From NCBI GenBank assembly GCA_030762175.1, contig CM060834.1, positions 29,724,501 through 29,788,500 of the forward strand: 64,000 nt of DNA, written 5' to 3'. Below are positions 1-11,859 of this stretch, one piece after another. The notes beneath the pieces are model-generated. The model searched no databases. It was not told the DNA's origin and worked only from the letters and a program-made list of their open reading frames with translations. The position numbers were made by a program, and so were the translations under genes. Every line of letters starts with the position of its first letter. Position 1 is the first letter of the stretch. The stretch is from Metallyticus violacea (Eukaryota; Arthropoda; Insecta; Mantodea; Metallyticidae).

Positions 1-3000
1 TTGTCCGTAAGCTGCTGATGCGGAACTGAAAGACAACCGCTTCACGATCTGTGATCGCCTTAGTAAGGATACACTGGCGATGAAACATGGGTCTATGGTT
101 ACCACGTTGAGACGAAAGTCCAGTCATCACAGTGGTTTTGGAAATCTTCACCAAGATAAAAAAAAAATTCGCTAGGACAGGTTAAATGTCAAAGTGCTGT
201 TGACTTTCAGAAGCTCAAAAGCCTTTCGCAGAGGTGTATCAATAGAGAAAGAAAGCTCAGCAAAATGCGGGTAAGTTCAAATTTTGTAAAAAAAATTAAA
301 CATTCTGTTACTTTTTGAACAGACTTTGTATAGCTATGAGAAATCATGAAGTGAATAGGAACAGTGTGTGATTTCATGAAGTAAGTGTTGAAGCAAAGAT
401 AACACATAATTTTATGTGAACACTCTGCGAGACCCAGACCCGTGCCATCAGTCAAACAGTCAATTTTACTTCATGAAATGCTCATGAGAAAGCTTTCTAA
501 AATCATATAATTACCAGATCTTTTAATTTTATTGTGACGAACTTGAAGTGCAACAGTGCAAATGGTTTAACTCCTGAAGAACAAGAAAGCTAATAAAAGA
601 AAACGGATGTTGTGGTCCATACACATGAAGTTTGTAGGTATGTGATACTCGTGGGGTTGAAGGTCGCACTTGTTTCCAGATTTTAATCGATCAGGTGCAT
701 TGGGGGAGGGATGTGAAAGGAATGGTTTCCGGAAGAAGGGTATTCTTTTCCCCTGTTCGTGTGGTTGTGTGTGCGGAGGCGTAGTTCCGCGGGAACACCA
801 CGTGTTGCACGCACAACCCCCCCCCCCCCCATTCTACTAGTGCGTGATCGAAACTCAATCTCTCCATCTTACCAAGTGGCCCCACCTAAACAATTAATGA
901 AATATAATTAAGGCGATAAAACGATATAGCCTTTCATTTTAGCGTGCTTCGCCATCTATGCCGTGGTCGAACGCAATGGGGGCTATGCTTTCTGTTAAAA
1001 GCCTGGCCGTTTGCATGTAACAACTGCTGTCGTGTAAATCACAGCATGTGTTTCTGCCAAATATTTGCAACTGGCACAATGAATGTGCTGCAGAAAAGTG
1101 TTTAATTGCTGCGTCTGCTGGTTGTCGTTTATATCTGCATTTAGGTCATTCCCTTCAATTGGAGCAAAACGTTTAAAAATTGATCATATATTTTTAAAGA
1201 CAACGATTTTTTTTAAATATATGCACAGCATCTAGAGATCAATTTTTGCTAAATATGGGACCCCCTGTTTCAAGTACATTTTGTTACAAAACATGTTAAA
1301 TATTTGGTATTTTAAGAACAATTGTGAAAATACGAAATGAAAATAATGTATTTCATTATAAGTATTTTAAAAATTTGCGATAACTTAATTTTTTTTAAAT
1401 ACACGTTAAAATTTTCTACATTAAAAATGGGAATAAATAATCAGTTTTCAGAATATTTAAGGATTCACAATATACATTAATGCTGCAGATGTGCTTTATT
1501 CCCTTTCTATTAAATCGCTAAAACATAAATGTGTGGTTAGAATACCATAACTGTGATCTAGCAATTAGTACCAAGTTTTTATACGCAAGTAAAAATAACT
1601 TCATAATTTTTGTTCACAAAACGAGTATGTGTCTCTGTTGGAGATGGAATGAAGTATTCAATAAACTGTCTGCCTGCCAGCTGGCCGCGCATGCGCGATA
1701 GAGCGACAGCATTTTTATAGCATGTATGCCCTTTGGAGGACCTAAATGTAGTAATTAATAGCACCTGTGTATATCGTGTGCATGCACGGGTTTTTACTGC
1801 CGTTACGTTATCAGATGAGGCAGGGCTTTTCCAAACTCACGCATGCACGGCAGAAGACTTAATGAAGTGTAGTTCTGTTTTGCAATGGCCGATTTTATCC
1901 ACAGCCATATTAAGTTTAGATACCAAAGTATATTTCTGGGAATAAAAATCAATGGAAGGCATACTCTTAAAAAAAATAAGTAGTTAAAACATTTCAAGTC
2001 ATAATTGTAATAAAAACCCTCCCATTGACTATCGTTCATGTTCAAGTTGTGCCATGAAGAGGAAATCAGAGGTGACACTACCTTAAGCTCATACGGTCAC
2101 TTGCTCTCCCAATTGCTAATGAAAAAGACATTAGCTAATTTTTTCGTTCGTTCTTTTTTCTTTAAACATCACTGAAATGTCTAACGAGAATTGACTACAC
2201 GGTCACAAATATTCTGCGGAAAACCCACGCAGCTACCTAAACAGTGGAGTGTCACGACGAGTCACGATAAATTTGTGACCACATATCTCCAAAAAGTACT
2301 CATTTATGAAACCAGTAGAGGCCACCTTACTATTAACTGCCACATTAGAACAACATGACTCCCCTCCACTAGGCTTCTGAACCTCAACCTAACCAGTTTG
2401 GGGTGTACAGAGGTAATAAAGACAATCTGTTAAGTGGAGACATTGTCAATTTGCCACTGCCAAAGCGCTTCTCAGTTTTTGAATGCTTTGTAAAATGGGT
2501 GGTGTGCCAAATGTAATCTGTTGTAAGAACATATATCGTGAAGTGACGTTTTATTTCAAGTTTCTGTATAATAAGTGTGTTCATCAATACAGGAGGGAGC
2601 TGTAGTTTCGTTTAATTTGTTGAATGAAACAATAATAAAAATAAGCAAATAAACTCTGTGGAATTCGCTCAAATAAAAGACAGAAAGATTAAACTTTTCT
2701 ACAGTTTATGATAGGCAAATAAATCCTATAACGTTCCGTGCCAAAAATTGCATTTAAAGTTAGTACAGTTACATGGACTCTTTTGAAAAGCTTTTTCACA
2801 ATGCGGTGCCAAGATCGATATCGGGTTGTCATACCACAGAGGAGAAGGATATAATTCTATGTTTGCTTTGAGTTTTTCTTTTAAGAATATTCATTAATTT
2901 CCTATTTATTTTGGTAACAAAGAAGATTGCTTTAGGTTTTTTTATGGGTATACATTCCTTAAAATTGAAATAAACCTTTGCAATTGACAGTTATATTACC

Positions 3001-3579
3001 ATTTGCATTCTAAACATCACTTTACTTACAAAAAAAAAAAAGTAAAATAATTTACTCAAGGGTGGAATTCGAACTTCGTTATTTCTCGTTGTTTGATACC
3101 TGCTTTTAAGCGCTTTCGTCTATCATGGAGAACAGAACTGGACATGGCTGATAATGTAAGATCCGCATATGTCTAAGATTTGCAATTGTGATTTGGGTGC
3201 GGAACCGAGTAGGAAGTAAACAACTCAACACTTCGAGAGTTTGCTACCTATTTATTTATTTTTGTCGTTGGGTGTACAAATACTAACTTAATCTTAGTTA
3301 ATGTTAGAGCGACATCTTGATAAGCATGCAATTAGCTGATTCTTGTTAGGTAATTATTTCAAGAATAATAAGGGTTAAAGTTACATAAGTATTTCATTCA
3401 AACTCTGAAAACTAGAATTTGAAATGTCAGTTGGGTATATTGATCAACAGGTATTTGAGTACTCTCCAGGTTTATAGCTGCTTTTGATAGTTTCTCAAAT
3501 GAATAAGGTGATTTATAACAACTTTTTATCATCTATAGAGGATGTTTCATTCTGAATTTCCCTTATAGATTTTAAATTA
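1..3579. other. AT-rich non-coding stretch, no gene seen
   Basis: I see no recognisable gene or repeat here. Open frames are short and show no known motif. A run of 14 C lies at 817-830, and short A/T runs are common. Positions 1-150 can be read on the plus strand as a short charged peptide that vaguely recalls a transposase helix-turn-helix, but this is too weak to call. Confidence 0.6.
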
Positions 3580-4130
3580 ATGGATGCAATACATTTATGT
3601 TTAACAAGGTTGCAGATGTTCTTTGAGAAGCATGACAAAGTACTCATCAACATATCAACTCACAGCCTTAATTCCCGCCCTATGTTTCCTGCAGTTTCAC
3701 CAGAGTCAAGCGGTTTGTTGCAATACATGTCCAATAGGAAGAAATCTGACAGTGTAAGGTCAGACAATCTCCGTGGCCAAAGGTTTTTAGATATTACATA
3801 TTGTTCAATTTCAACATGCTGATTTTTTTGAAGTGTGGCAGATGGTAACATTCTGCTGAAAATATCCTGTCTGGAGTTCTTACTATCCCATTGATTCTCA
3901 AATTTATGAAAGTAGCATGCATTTATCAAAGTAGACATGGAAGAAGATAGAGTCAGCAATGTGGCATTGTGATAGAGCACACATACCCCTTTCTTCATTA
4001 CGCACGTTCTTCTTTGAGAACTAACACATTCACTTAGGTGAAACCATGCCTCGGAGAAATGCATGTAGTCTGAATATTCCCCGATGTGCACTGACAACCT
4101 GCTGGAACTAATGGCATCAAACACAGCCAA
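3580..4130 (-). pseudogene. Tc1/mariner-superfamily (DUF4817-type) transposase relic
   Basis: The minus strand encodes the middle and C-terminal part of a DDE transposase of the insect-abundant DUF4817 group. Seen directly: an AWFHLSECVSSQR block (family form resembles DEAWFHLSGYVNSQN), then NLWPRRLSDLTLSDFFLL (family form WPPRSPDLTPxDFFLWG), then a degraded tail running to about 3580. The N-terminal helix-turn-helix is missing. The residue before EAWFH is Ser where the family has the first catalytic Asp, so one codon appears lost. The second catalytic block (family form QQDGATAH) is not recognisable. It is isolated, has no visible terminal repeats and cannot be active. The family call rests on two spaced motifs in one frame. 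Confidence 0.6.
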
Positions 4131-4707
4131 AAATAAGAAATAAAATAATTAATGTCAACTTCAAATCGGAATGAGATAGAAGAATGGTTTCCAAACTTTA
4201 TCGATTCGTAAACTACCTTCATAAAGATCCGAACTGAGCAAACACCTTATTAATAAAAACAATTAAAAAGTTATATTTACAGTAAGTAGGCTTACCTGCA
4301 TCCAAATTGGCGCAAAAGCACTTAAAATGTTCATAATACATAAACATTTACTTTAAATTTATAAAATAAAATCCGAAAAAAAGCCAGGTAAATCAAAGTT
4401 CTAAGAGCACATTTCCATATATTTAAGGTAAACTTTCCTATTTTCACATTTTAATATAAATTATGAAAATTACTATTTTATATTATTTAAATATTTCATG
4501 TAATGATAGGATTTTACACTCGGTCTTAAAGTTATACAGTTAGAGGATAATTTCAATATCTTAAACAAAACAGCACGTCCTTCTTTCTCCGAATTTTGAA
4601 CGATGAGATGAGTAAACAGCTTACTTTAGACGGTACAGAACTTTGAAGACAGGAATGACAGCTGCTGAAAGTGATATAAGACTTTATTACTGAACTTAAA
4701 CATAAAG

Positions 4708-5012
4708 AAGCGCGTCGGTTCTAGTGGTCTAGTGGTAACCATATTTGCCTCCTAAATCCAAGAACGCGAATTTAATTCCGGCCATTACAGATGGATTTAT
4801 TAGAGCATAAAAATCCTAAGTATGACTTCCTTCGGAAGGGAAGCAAAGGCGTGGGTCCCATATCGTAGATTTATAGCATGTAAAAGAACCTCAAGCCTGA
4901 AAGAAAAGGCCTCTAAGCAAAATTTATCGGCCGTTTCACACCCTGAATTGAATGGGACGCTGATCACCTGAGATGTTAAAGATGGTCCGTAAATAAACCA
5001 AATCAACAACTG
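4708..5012 (+). mobile_element. SINE3 copy (tRNA-derived), plus orientation
   Basis: This is one of four copies of a roughly 290-bp SINE in the window (others at 27930, 53127 and 53806). It starts with a tRNA-like head: A-box-like TGGTCTAGTGGTAACC, then a damaged B box near 4770. The body holds the shared blocks CTTCCTTCGGAAGGGAAG and CGGCCGTTTCACACC, and the end is AAACCAAATCAACAAC. It is more diverged than the other copies, and I could not find a convincing target-site duplication. An open frame across it (minus strand 4800-5009) is a shadow of the SINE. Confidence 0.75.
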
Positions 5013-5474
5013 AAAACAATGTCTAATCTATGGTGGCCATAGTTCAATATTCCAAGTATAAATAACAGTAGTAATAATAAAAACATTACAATAAAAATCT
5101 CAAAATCTAGAATTATAAAAAAATTTTCGGAAACCTCCTAGCGGATTTGCGAACCACAGTTTAGGAAACACCGAGATAGGACAAATATGAGGACATTGCT
5201 GTGACATAAACGACAAATCGTTAGCAAACTTGCGGATTCCGATTTGAAATCCTAGTTAACATCTGGCTTTTTTCCCAGAACTCAAAGAGAGCAGCTTGAA
5301 TGAGCACCTGCGTCTGAAGTAAGCAGAGCAGGTAGGATATATTGCACAGGCTTTACAGAGATTTTCATTCAGTTTACCATAAAATGTTACACTTTTAATT
5401 TGGAAATTTTATTTCGATTGTGAAAGCAAATTCTAGAACACTATGTGGAGCGGTCTCCACCTTAAAACTCAAAA

Positions 5475-5930
5475 GTGGTTGCTTGTGCTGGGAACGTTAT
5501 GATATCTCATTTTTCGATATTCAAGAAATGTCCTACCTGCACGCAAAACTGTAACTGGGCAATACTACAGAAATATCCTGAAAACTCTGCAAGACTGCAT
5601 TTCCGTGCAACGAGCTGGATTCTACACAACGATAATACACAAACAAACATCGCAAATGTTGCTGCTGCTGAATATCTCACAAAAACTAATGTGAAATGTG
5701 TTCGTCGCCATCCCCATGGGCCAGATTGAGCACCGTGTGGCCTTTTTCCCCCCTAAGGGAAGAATTTTCCAACATCAGAAGCAGTGGGAATGCTGTGGAC
5801 CGGTCTGAAGGACCTGTCAAAAAATGGTTTAATGTTTAACGTCTTTGAAGACTGGCAGAAACGCTGGAACAGGTGCATTGGGTTCTACGGGGACTATTTT
5901 GACATGATCAAATTATGACAAGTAAATATG
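5475..5930 (+). pseudogene. mariner-family transposase C-terminal relic
   Basis: The plus strand encodes the C-terminal half of a mariner transposase. Seen: SWILHNDNTQTNIANV (family LHHDNAPAHTA, the second catalytic Asp), EYLTKTNVKCVRRHPHGPD (family block leading to PPYSPDLAPCDFFLF), then a stop. After it, in shifted frames, come LKDLSKNG and FEDWQKRWNRCIGFYGDYF, the typical end of mariner proteins. The N-terminal DNA-binding domain and first catalytic Asp are absent. Stops and frameshifts show it is dead. A run of about 17 A follows at 5940. The motif order and spacing make the family call fairly safe. Confidence 0.7.
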
Positions 5931-5935
5931 TGATT

Positions 5936-6871
5936 TCAAAAAAAAAAAAAAAAAATAGATAATTTGTTATTGAACAGTTCATGTGTGCATATCATTTATA
6001 TTATAACCATACAGGAGCCTCATCTTCTATCACATCAGATAATTTCATGTGTTAATAGTGGTTACATATAATGCAAATAAATCGCCTTTCTCGTGAAAGG
6101 GGGGTGGGATAAGCTCAACTAATGGTAATTAAAGCGTCCTAACTTTTGAACTAATAAAAGAAACACGTGCCCTGGTGAGTCTGTGTATTTTAATAGAATA
6201 GATATTCACTCCCTTTTCTACATGTGGCATCAAACACAAAGTGAAACCCCATCACAGCGGTATTGTTCCTATAGACACATAACGAGGGAGTTTTTATCTA
6301 CCATGGCCGAAGAGAGGGGTTTTGTGTGTTCGACAATTGTATCCCTGGTTACTGTGAAGTTCTACGTCCGTTGCCGTGCTTTGGTTGCATTTTGTTTTGT
6401 TTGCCCGTCTGCTCTGCTTTCTGGCTTCCTGCTCCGAGTTATTTTGCTTTCAACTAGCTTGAAGGTGGAAGTACTGATATTACATTTAAAGAATAGCACT
6501 ATTTATTTAAGAAATTTGCTTAAAAATGATGCAAGAAATTTGCAAAATAGAAATTATAACTAGTTTTCTAGAATTAATAATAACATTGAACAAGTACACC
6601 CAATAGACTTTGTTTTATTGAAAAATAAAATTTTAAATTCATCACAAGTTCAACGAAATATTAGGTACTAAAAATCTTCTATACTACAAAAATTAAAAAA
6701 GTATATGTTTTCATGCAACAGTTAAAATATAGGGCATTCTTTAATACATAAAGGCAATATATTATGTAAACTGTAACCCATTATAATAAAATATTTTGAG
6801 TTTCGGACAATTTACAGGTGGAAGGAATTACATTGGATTACCTTATTATAAAGGTAGGTTAATTGAGCTAT
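5936..6871. other. AT-rich stretch, no gene seen
   Basis: It contains the A run at 5940-5956 and a 126-codon open frame at 6183-6563 whose translation has no recognisable domain or codon pattern. I take that frame as chance. Confidence 0.5.
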
Positions 6872-8062
6872 TTTTTTTAACTTATTTATTTAACCTGGCA
6901 TGAGTTAAACCATGAAGCTTCCTTCTACTCTTACAGACGAAAATCTAGCAAAAATAGAGTAGAATATATATAGTTATAAAAACCAAATTAAAGATATATA
7001 ATGCATGTAAAGATAATATATGTTAATATAGTTAGAAAGTTGATAAAGATAGTGTTGGAATTCCACTTTTCCTTCAATTTAATTTTTTTTTTTTTTTTGG
7101 AATACAAGGGGGAAGGAGGAAGAAGAAGGAGAAGAAAAATAAATAAAAGAAGAAGCTAGAGACTAGCTGATTCCTAGAGTTGAGGTGACAATTTAATCTA
7201 CGTTTATATTGTTTTATTGTACGACAATCTCTGACTTCAGGAGGAAGGGAGTTCCACGTTCTGGGAACTGACACGCTGAATGAGGTTGAGAAGAAATGTG
7301 TTCGGTGACGAGGGATAGACAGTAAAGTCATAATTCGGGTTCGAGGTAGGGACAGGTATAGGAAGCGAAAGGCGATTTATTGAGTGTGGAGGGACGGAGG
7401 ATTTTGAACAGGATCGTAAAGTCCTACGTTCTTTCAGAGGGCAGTTGATTGCGTAAGGGTGTCTCAAGATCAAAGTTACGAGTGTTGAAGACGAAACGAA
7501 TATGGGCATGAACGCGTTGTAATCTGTAGATCTGCCCATTACTCAGATTGGAGTACAAGACATCACAATAATCAAAGTGAGATAAGCACTTGAATGAGAT
7601 TCTTTTTAAGATAGAGAAGTAGATATTTTGTTACATATTTTAACGTGTGAATCAAAGAAAACATTTTATTGCATGTATGATTTACCTGGCCTACTACAAT
7701 CGTAGTCTATATAAGTACGTAGGTTTTTGCTGTGCTGCTATAATTAAGTACATTGTTGTTTATCATGATGGGTGGCACATCGTTTGAGTTTATTTTGCGT
7801 AGTGCACGTTTATGTCCCACGACTATAGGTTGTGATTTAAGTGGATTCAGTTTTATCCAAGTTTTGTGTGCAAAGAGAGATAGAGGTTGAATTTTCATTT
7901 TATACAGTCACGGCGTCATGGACAGAACGAGGGGCGGTGTGAAAGTAGTTGTAAGTTGTCACAGTATAGGTGGTAATTGGAATGTTTTATCTCTTTAGCA
8001 ATGCCATTGATGTACGGCATAAAAAGTAGTGGTATGAGTACTGAACCCTAGGGAACCCCTGC
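6872..8062 (-). pseudogene. LINE (non-LTR) ORF2 3' portion and 3' UTR, 5'-truncated and decayed
   Basis: On the minus strand, reading down from 8059, a reverse-transcriptase palm is visible: GVP-stop-GSVLIPLLFMPYING (family GVPQGSVLGPLLFxLYIND), then NYHLYCDNLQL, where the catalytic YADD box has become YCDN (7955-7966). Further on is LNPLKSQPIVVGHKR (7898 downward), a block common after the palm in these LINEs. Next is a C-terminal region with VHARIRFVFNTRNFD and SVSVPRTWNSLPPEVRDC, the conserved tail of jockey/CR1/RTE-like ORF2. The 3' UTR runs through an A-rich tract (7082-7098) to a terminal block at 6893-6975 that resembles the 3' end at 12065-12145, and ends in an AAATAAATAAG-like tail. 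Several frame changes and stops show it is inactive. The 5' break at 8062 abuts another repeat. Confidence 0.75.
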
Positions 8063-8345
8063 ATTACGGGCCGGCAGAGCGCGGTTGCATGCCGGGATAA
8101 GAAAATAGTTAAGGCCGTATAATTCATGTGCATATAGCAGCTTGTAGTTAGTTTGAGCGAGACCTTGTAAACGATTGGTTGTGCTTTACTCGGTGTTTTC
8201 ATTGTAGGTAAATTGTGTGCTAATTGATCTTCGTTAGTTATGTAATACATAAATACAATCTTGAAAGTGTTTTATATGCACATGAAAACGGATTTTTGTA
8301 GAGAAGTAGTGTGATTCTCCAAGAAATATCCAGACTATCTTGTAT
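8063..8345 (+). mobile_element. Repeat B, 5' terminal region of a DUF4817-type DNA transposon (copy 1)
   Basis: This matches, in the same order, 15412 down to 15150 on the minus strand, and partly 36955 to 36790 (minus) and 38098 to 38190 (plus). Shared blocks are GGGCCGGCAGAGCGCGG, CTCGGTGTTTTCATTGT and CTTCGTTAGTTATGT. In copy 2 the same block leads straight into a transposase helix-turn-helix, so I infer that repeat B is the 5' end and leader of that transposon. Copy 1 is cut off on the right by the SINE at 8355. Confidence 0.55.
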
Positions 8346-8354
8346 CAGGTATAC

Positions 8355-8618
8355 TTTTTTTTAATAGTGTTTAACGCCAGTTTTAACTACTGAGGCATCA
8401 CAGGTGGTGGACACTGATGATGTGATATATTGGGAAAGGACTTTTTTTTAAGAAAGGAAGCGTTCCAGGCCTACGTTAAGGGTACCTTCCTGGCATTTGC
8501 CATTTATGAGTGAGGAAAACCTGGAAAAAAAAATCAAGGAGGATGGTCCTGAGGGATTCGAACCCCAGACCTCCCGCTCACAAGTCCGCGCCTTAACGAC
8601 CTCGACCATCCCTGGCGG
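8355..8618 (-). mobile_element. SINE1 copy (class II tRNA-like head), minus orientation
   Basis: This belongs to the most abundant family in the window. On the minus strand it begins with a tRNA-like head: A box GGTCGTTAAGGCG and B box GGGTTCGAATCCC. The body includes TTTTCCTCACTCATAAATGG, then the T-rich segment, and it ends GGCGTTAAACACTATT plus an A tail (T run at 8355-8362 on plus). The flanks GTATAC (left) and GTATATAC (right) may be a weak target duplication. Confidence 0.8.
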
Positions 8619-9605
8619 TATATACCAGGCAGAGAAACTGTTTGGTAACTTATTAAAAAGATAATAGAGACAGAATCTCTCAAAAACAAGATACGTCTTT
8701 CGAACTGCTGTGTTTTTACAGAAAAAAAGTTAGATGAAATACAAGGATATCCTACTCAGATGTCCCCGCTGATGGATATCATTTTCATCTTCTCTTATAA
8801 CACAGGTTTACTATTATCAGTTTTAAATATAGTATAATTTTATATTTTAACGAAAATAAAAACACTAACATTGCGTGAGACGATCTCTATGACCCTCGTT
8901 CGTTGCGGCCATTGCACTTCCCAAGTAAAAAGCTGCACTCAGACGGCCCGCTGTTCAAATACCGTCATTACATTTCAAACCTGCAGGCTTTCTAGCGGGC
9001 CGTACGGCGCGCGTTTACTGGAGAGAACCGACCGCTCTCTAACGGGAAATGACAGGTTTGGAATAGGCCGCATTGTACTTTCCACTGATTGTGGATATCA
9101 GATAGTTCCATAACATTCTATTTATTTCCATCAACATGCCTCTAACAGGCATGAATATTAACAGAAAATATTTTTAAAATAGAGAATACTTTAAAATACT
9201 TTGGAACCAGAGTTGCCAAATCATTCTCGCCAACTTTAGACAAATAAATCTCCAGAAAAATAGTCAAATATGCATAAAATGAAGTAAAAATAGCAATATC
9301 ATGGAGAAATAAGCAATGTATTGTTTAGAAATGTAATCATAGTTAATAAATTCGGTTATAAATAAGCAGTCCTTTTCCCATTACTCAAAAACCTTACATT
9401 TGAGCACCAATATGTAGAGAAAATAAATAAAACTTCTCTAAGCCCATGGTCTCTTCTCCAATTCTTTATTATACTTTCTGTTTTCCTCATTATGTTCGGT
9501 ATACTGTCTATAAAAGTTGTTAACAAACTAACAAATGGAAGTATGGCTAATAAACCCGCCCAATAGCTCAATACCCGCAATAATTAGCAATTTTTATATC
9601 GCAAT
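8619..9605. other. AT-rich stretch with a small GC-richer patch, no gene seen
   Basis: Around 8870-9110 the sequence is richer in G and C and carries an 80-codon open frame, but its translation shows no known domain. Nothing else is recognisable. Confidence 0.5.
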
Positions 9606-10247
9606 ATGTATTAAAATTGGCCATCTCCTGTGTCTAGCAGTTAGCGTGCTGACTGCTGGCCTAGCGGTTTGAGTTCGATTATCGTACCTACTTAGAAATT
9701 TTTCAAAGTTAGGGAGGTCTGGAACGGGGCTCACCCAGTTTCGTGAGGACAATTGGGAAGTTGCCTGATAGAGGGGTGGCGTTCTTCGATCAGTAAAGCC
9801 GCATGATAGGCGACCGGTGGGTTTTTTTTTTATTGGTGTTTAACGCCCGTTTTTACTACTATGGCAACACAGGCGGTGGACACTGATGATACATGAAATG
9901 AAATGATAAATTGGGAAAGGCTTTTCTTAAAGGAAGGAAACGTTCCAGGCCTATGTTTAGGGTACCTCCCCGGCATTTGCCAGTTATGATGACTGAAGAA
10001 AACCTGGAAAAAACCTCAGTCAGGGAGGACGGTCCTGGCGGGATTCGAACTCCAGACCTCCCGCTCACGAGTCCGCGTCTTAACGACCTCGGTCACCCGT
10101 GGCGGTACCGGTGGGGTGCCGCCATCTGCCCTCTGTCGATGAAGTCGTAAGACGGAGGTAGAGGAAGCAGACAGAGGTCGTCGCGGCAGGCCAGGCTCAC
10201 CCCGAACTGTAGCGCCAAATGAAAAGAGGAATGGATGTATTAAAATT
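9606..10247 (+). mobile_element. SINE2 copy 1 with target duplications, split by a nested SINE1
   Basis: A second tRNA-derived SINE family. Its tRNA-like head is at about 9619-9690 (GTCTAGCAGTTAGCGTG and GGTTTGAGTTCGATTA). The body includes GGGAGGTCTGGAACGG, and after the nested insert CTTACGAC-type and GTCGCGGCAGGCCAGGC blocks. It ends near 10234. A 13-bp direct repeat ATGTATTAAAATT flanks the whole unit (9606-9618 and 10235-10247), a clear target-site duplication. Removing the nested SINE1 and its 9-bp duplication leaves about 322 bp. That agrees with the uninterrupted copy at 50487-50804 (318 bp). Confidence 0.88.
9822..10106 (-). mobile_element. SINE1 copy nested inside SINE2
   Basis: Minus-oriented SINE1. 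The tRNA-like head is at the right (B box as GGGATTCGAACTCC on the plus strand near 10039), and the A tail appears as a T run at 9822-9830. The 9-bp target duplication ACCGGTGGG is at 9813-9821 and 10107-10115. The insertion broke SINE2, so it is younger than that SINE2 copy. Open frames on both strands here (9859-10150) are shadows of the repeat. Confidence 0.9.
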
Positions 10248-11859
10248 TCAGTTTATTTTTATTTATTAATTTCAATTTTAAAGATATTAAGTGTTGAAAC
10301 CAATAATAAATGTATTTAAATTATTTACCTTTACTGTATCAATTACATGTTGAACAATTTTTAAAAACCTTCCATTGGAGGGGAAAACAGCAGAGTATGT
10401 AAAACCCCATAAGCAAGAAATTACCTTGCGATTGGAATTCCTGATACCACATGGCCGTGCCAGCAAGCTGTTTGTTACATCCCGTCACTCGCTGTCCATT
10501 TCCAAAGGTTGCGCTCCAAGAGCATCACCATCTTCCTGCTGCTCTTCGCTGTCGATTTTCATTTTCATTTTGTTACGTTCACTGTCAATGAAATCACTGG
10601 AGTCACTCAAGTTAATTACTACTACTTATTCTTGAATACCTTATTCTTTCCACGCATTCTGTTGAAAAACGTTGCCACTACGTAATTTCCTTTAACTGCT
10701 AACTGTTGCAATGCCGATCATGTCATGCCTCTGACGATGTGTTTTTGTTACCTGATTGGTCAGCGATAAGAGTAGCCTCTAACCAGCAAGTCGCCAGCAT
10801 AAACACATCCCAAGTGTCAATCACAAATTAATTTCAAAACCTCCCTTTCCCGTACGCTATCCTGTATTTGCTTTTAAAATTTTGACATCTGTGTTTTCAA
10901 AACAGGTTTTGGCGTATGGGTCTTTCTTCCAATTCTAAAATGTCAAAGTTGAAGTAATGGGGTTTTATTTGTACCAAAATTGTGCAGTGCTATGTTGTTA
11001 TTCAGTACTTAAAAAACCAGTTTTTCAGTAACGTCAAATTTATTTAATGTGACCAAGTCCTTCATGGAATACATTTAAAGAAATCATATGAAAGAAAGAA
11101 TAAGATGTCATTTAAAATTTAAAGCGTCACTTTTGGAAACAAAAAGCCCTGTTAATGCTAAGATACCGTCAACTTTGCTGACGTACACAAGTTGATTAAC
11201 GCTTTTATCTTTTTGCCTGCAGCCGTTACTACTCTTTTCCTCGCAGCATTTTCTTCTCCTTGGGAAAGTAAATAGCAGCTGTAATGAGCAGGGTTGCCAA
11301 CACACGATCATTTGGTTGAATGTTTACCCCCTTCCCTCGCCGTAATCCCCGTTACCGCTCCACTCTTGTAATTAAAAATAAAGCCGTGTAATGAAGTTCG
11401 TTACGCGTTTATTTTTTATATTTTTTTCAGCGTTTTACATTCGAGTGCAGCGGTTAATGTTACGATATTTTTAGTTTTTAGCTTTTTCAATTATATGGCT
11501 TTTTTCATAGCTTTAGAGGAAACACATTTGTTACTGTTTTATTAGTTTCCGCAGCGGGTCATCCAGCTTTTTTTTTTTTTTTTTTTACAGCTGCGGGCTC
11601 TTTAAAAAAGTGGCGTCGTTTTTTACTACAGTCCCCAAGTTGCATGAATAGTTTCACTCATTAATTTCTCTTACACATAAAGTGCAGTACATTTTGTTCA
11701 GCTTTTATTTTATTATTTTACGTCATAATATGACACCTTCCTCTCTATCGGCAAATGCAATTGCATAATTACCAATAAGGTTAACTCAAAATTGTTGAAT
11801 TGTAGCGTTTTGCACAGCTTATTCTATATTTAAGGTAAAAAAATCTAGTCACAATTGAT
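10248..11859. other. Mostly featureless; one acidic open segment on the minus strand
   Basis: Reading minus from about 10620 to 10485 gives an uninterrupted acidic, Ser-rich peptide (SDSSDFIDSERNK, then DSEEQQEDGDALGAQ) ending at a stop. I do not recognise it; it could be an old exon or an element fragment. A T run lies at 11571-11586. No other gene is visible. Confidence 0.4.

Noticed and set aside
1..150. Possible transposase helix-turn-helix at the window edge
   Set aside because: A few charged residues in the expected order, but no diagnostic motif.
6183..6563. 126-codon plus frame as a host gene
   Set aside because: No domain, no conserved pattern, surrounded by AT-rich DNA; long frames of this size occur by chance in 64 kb.
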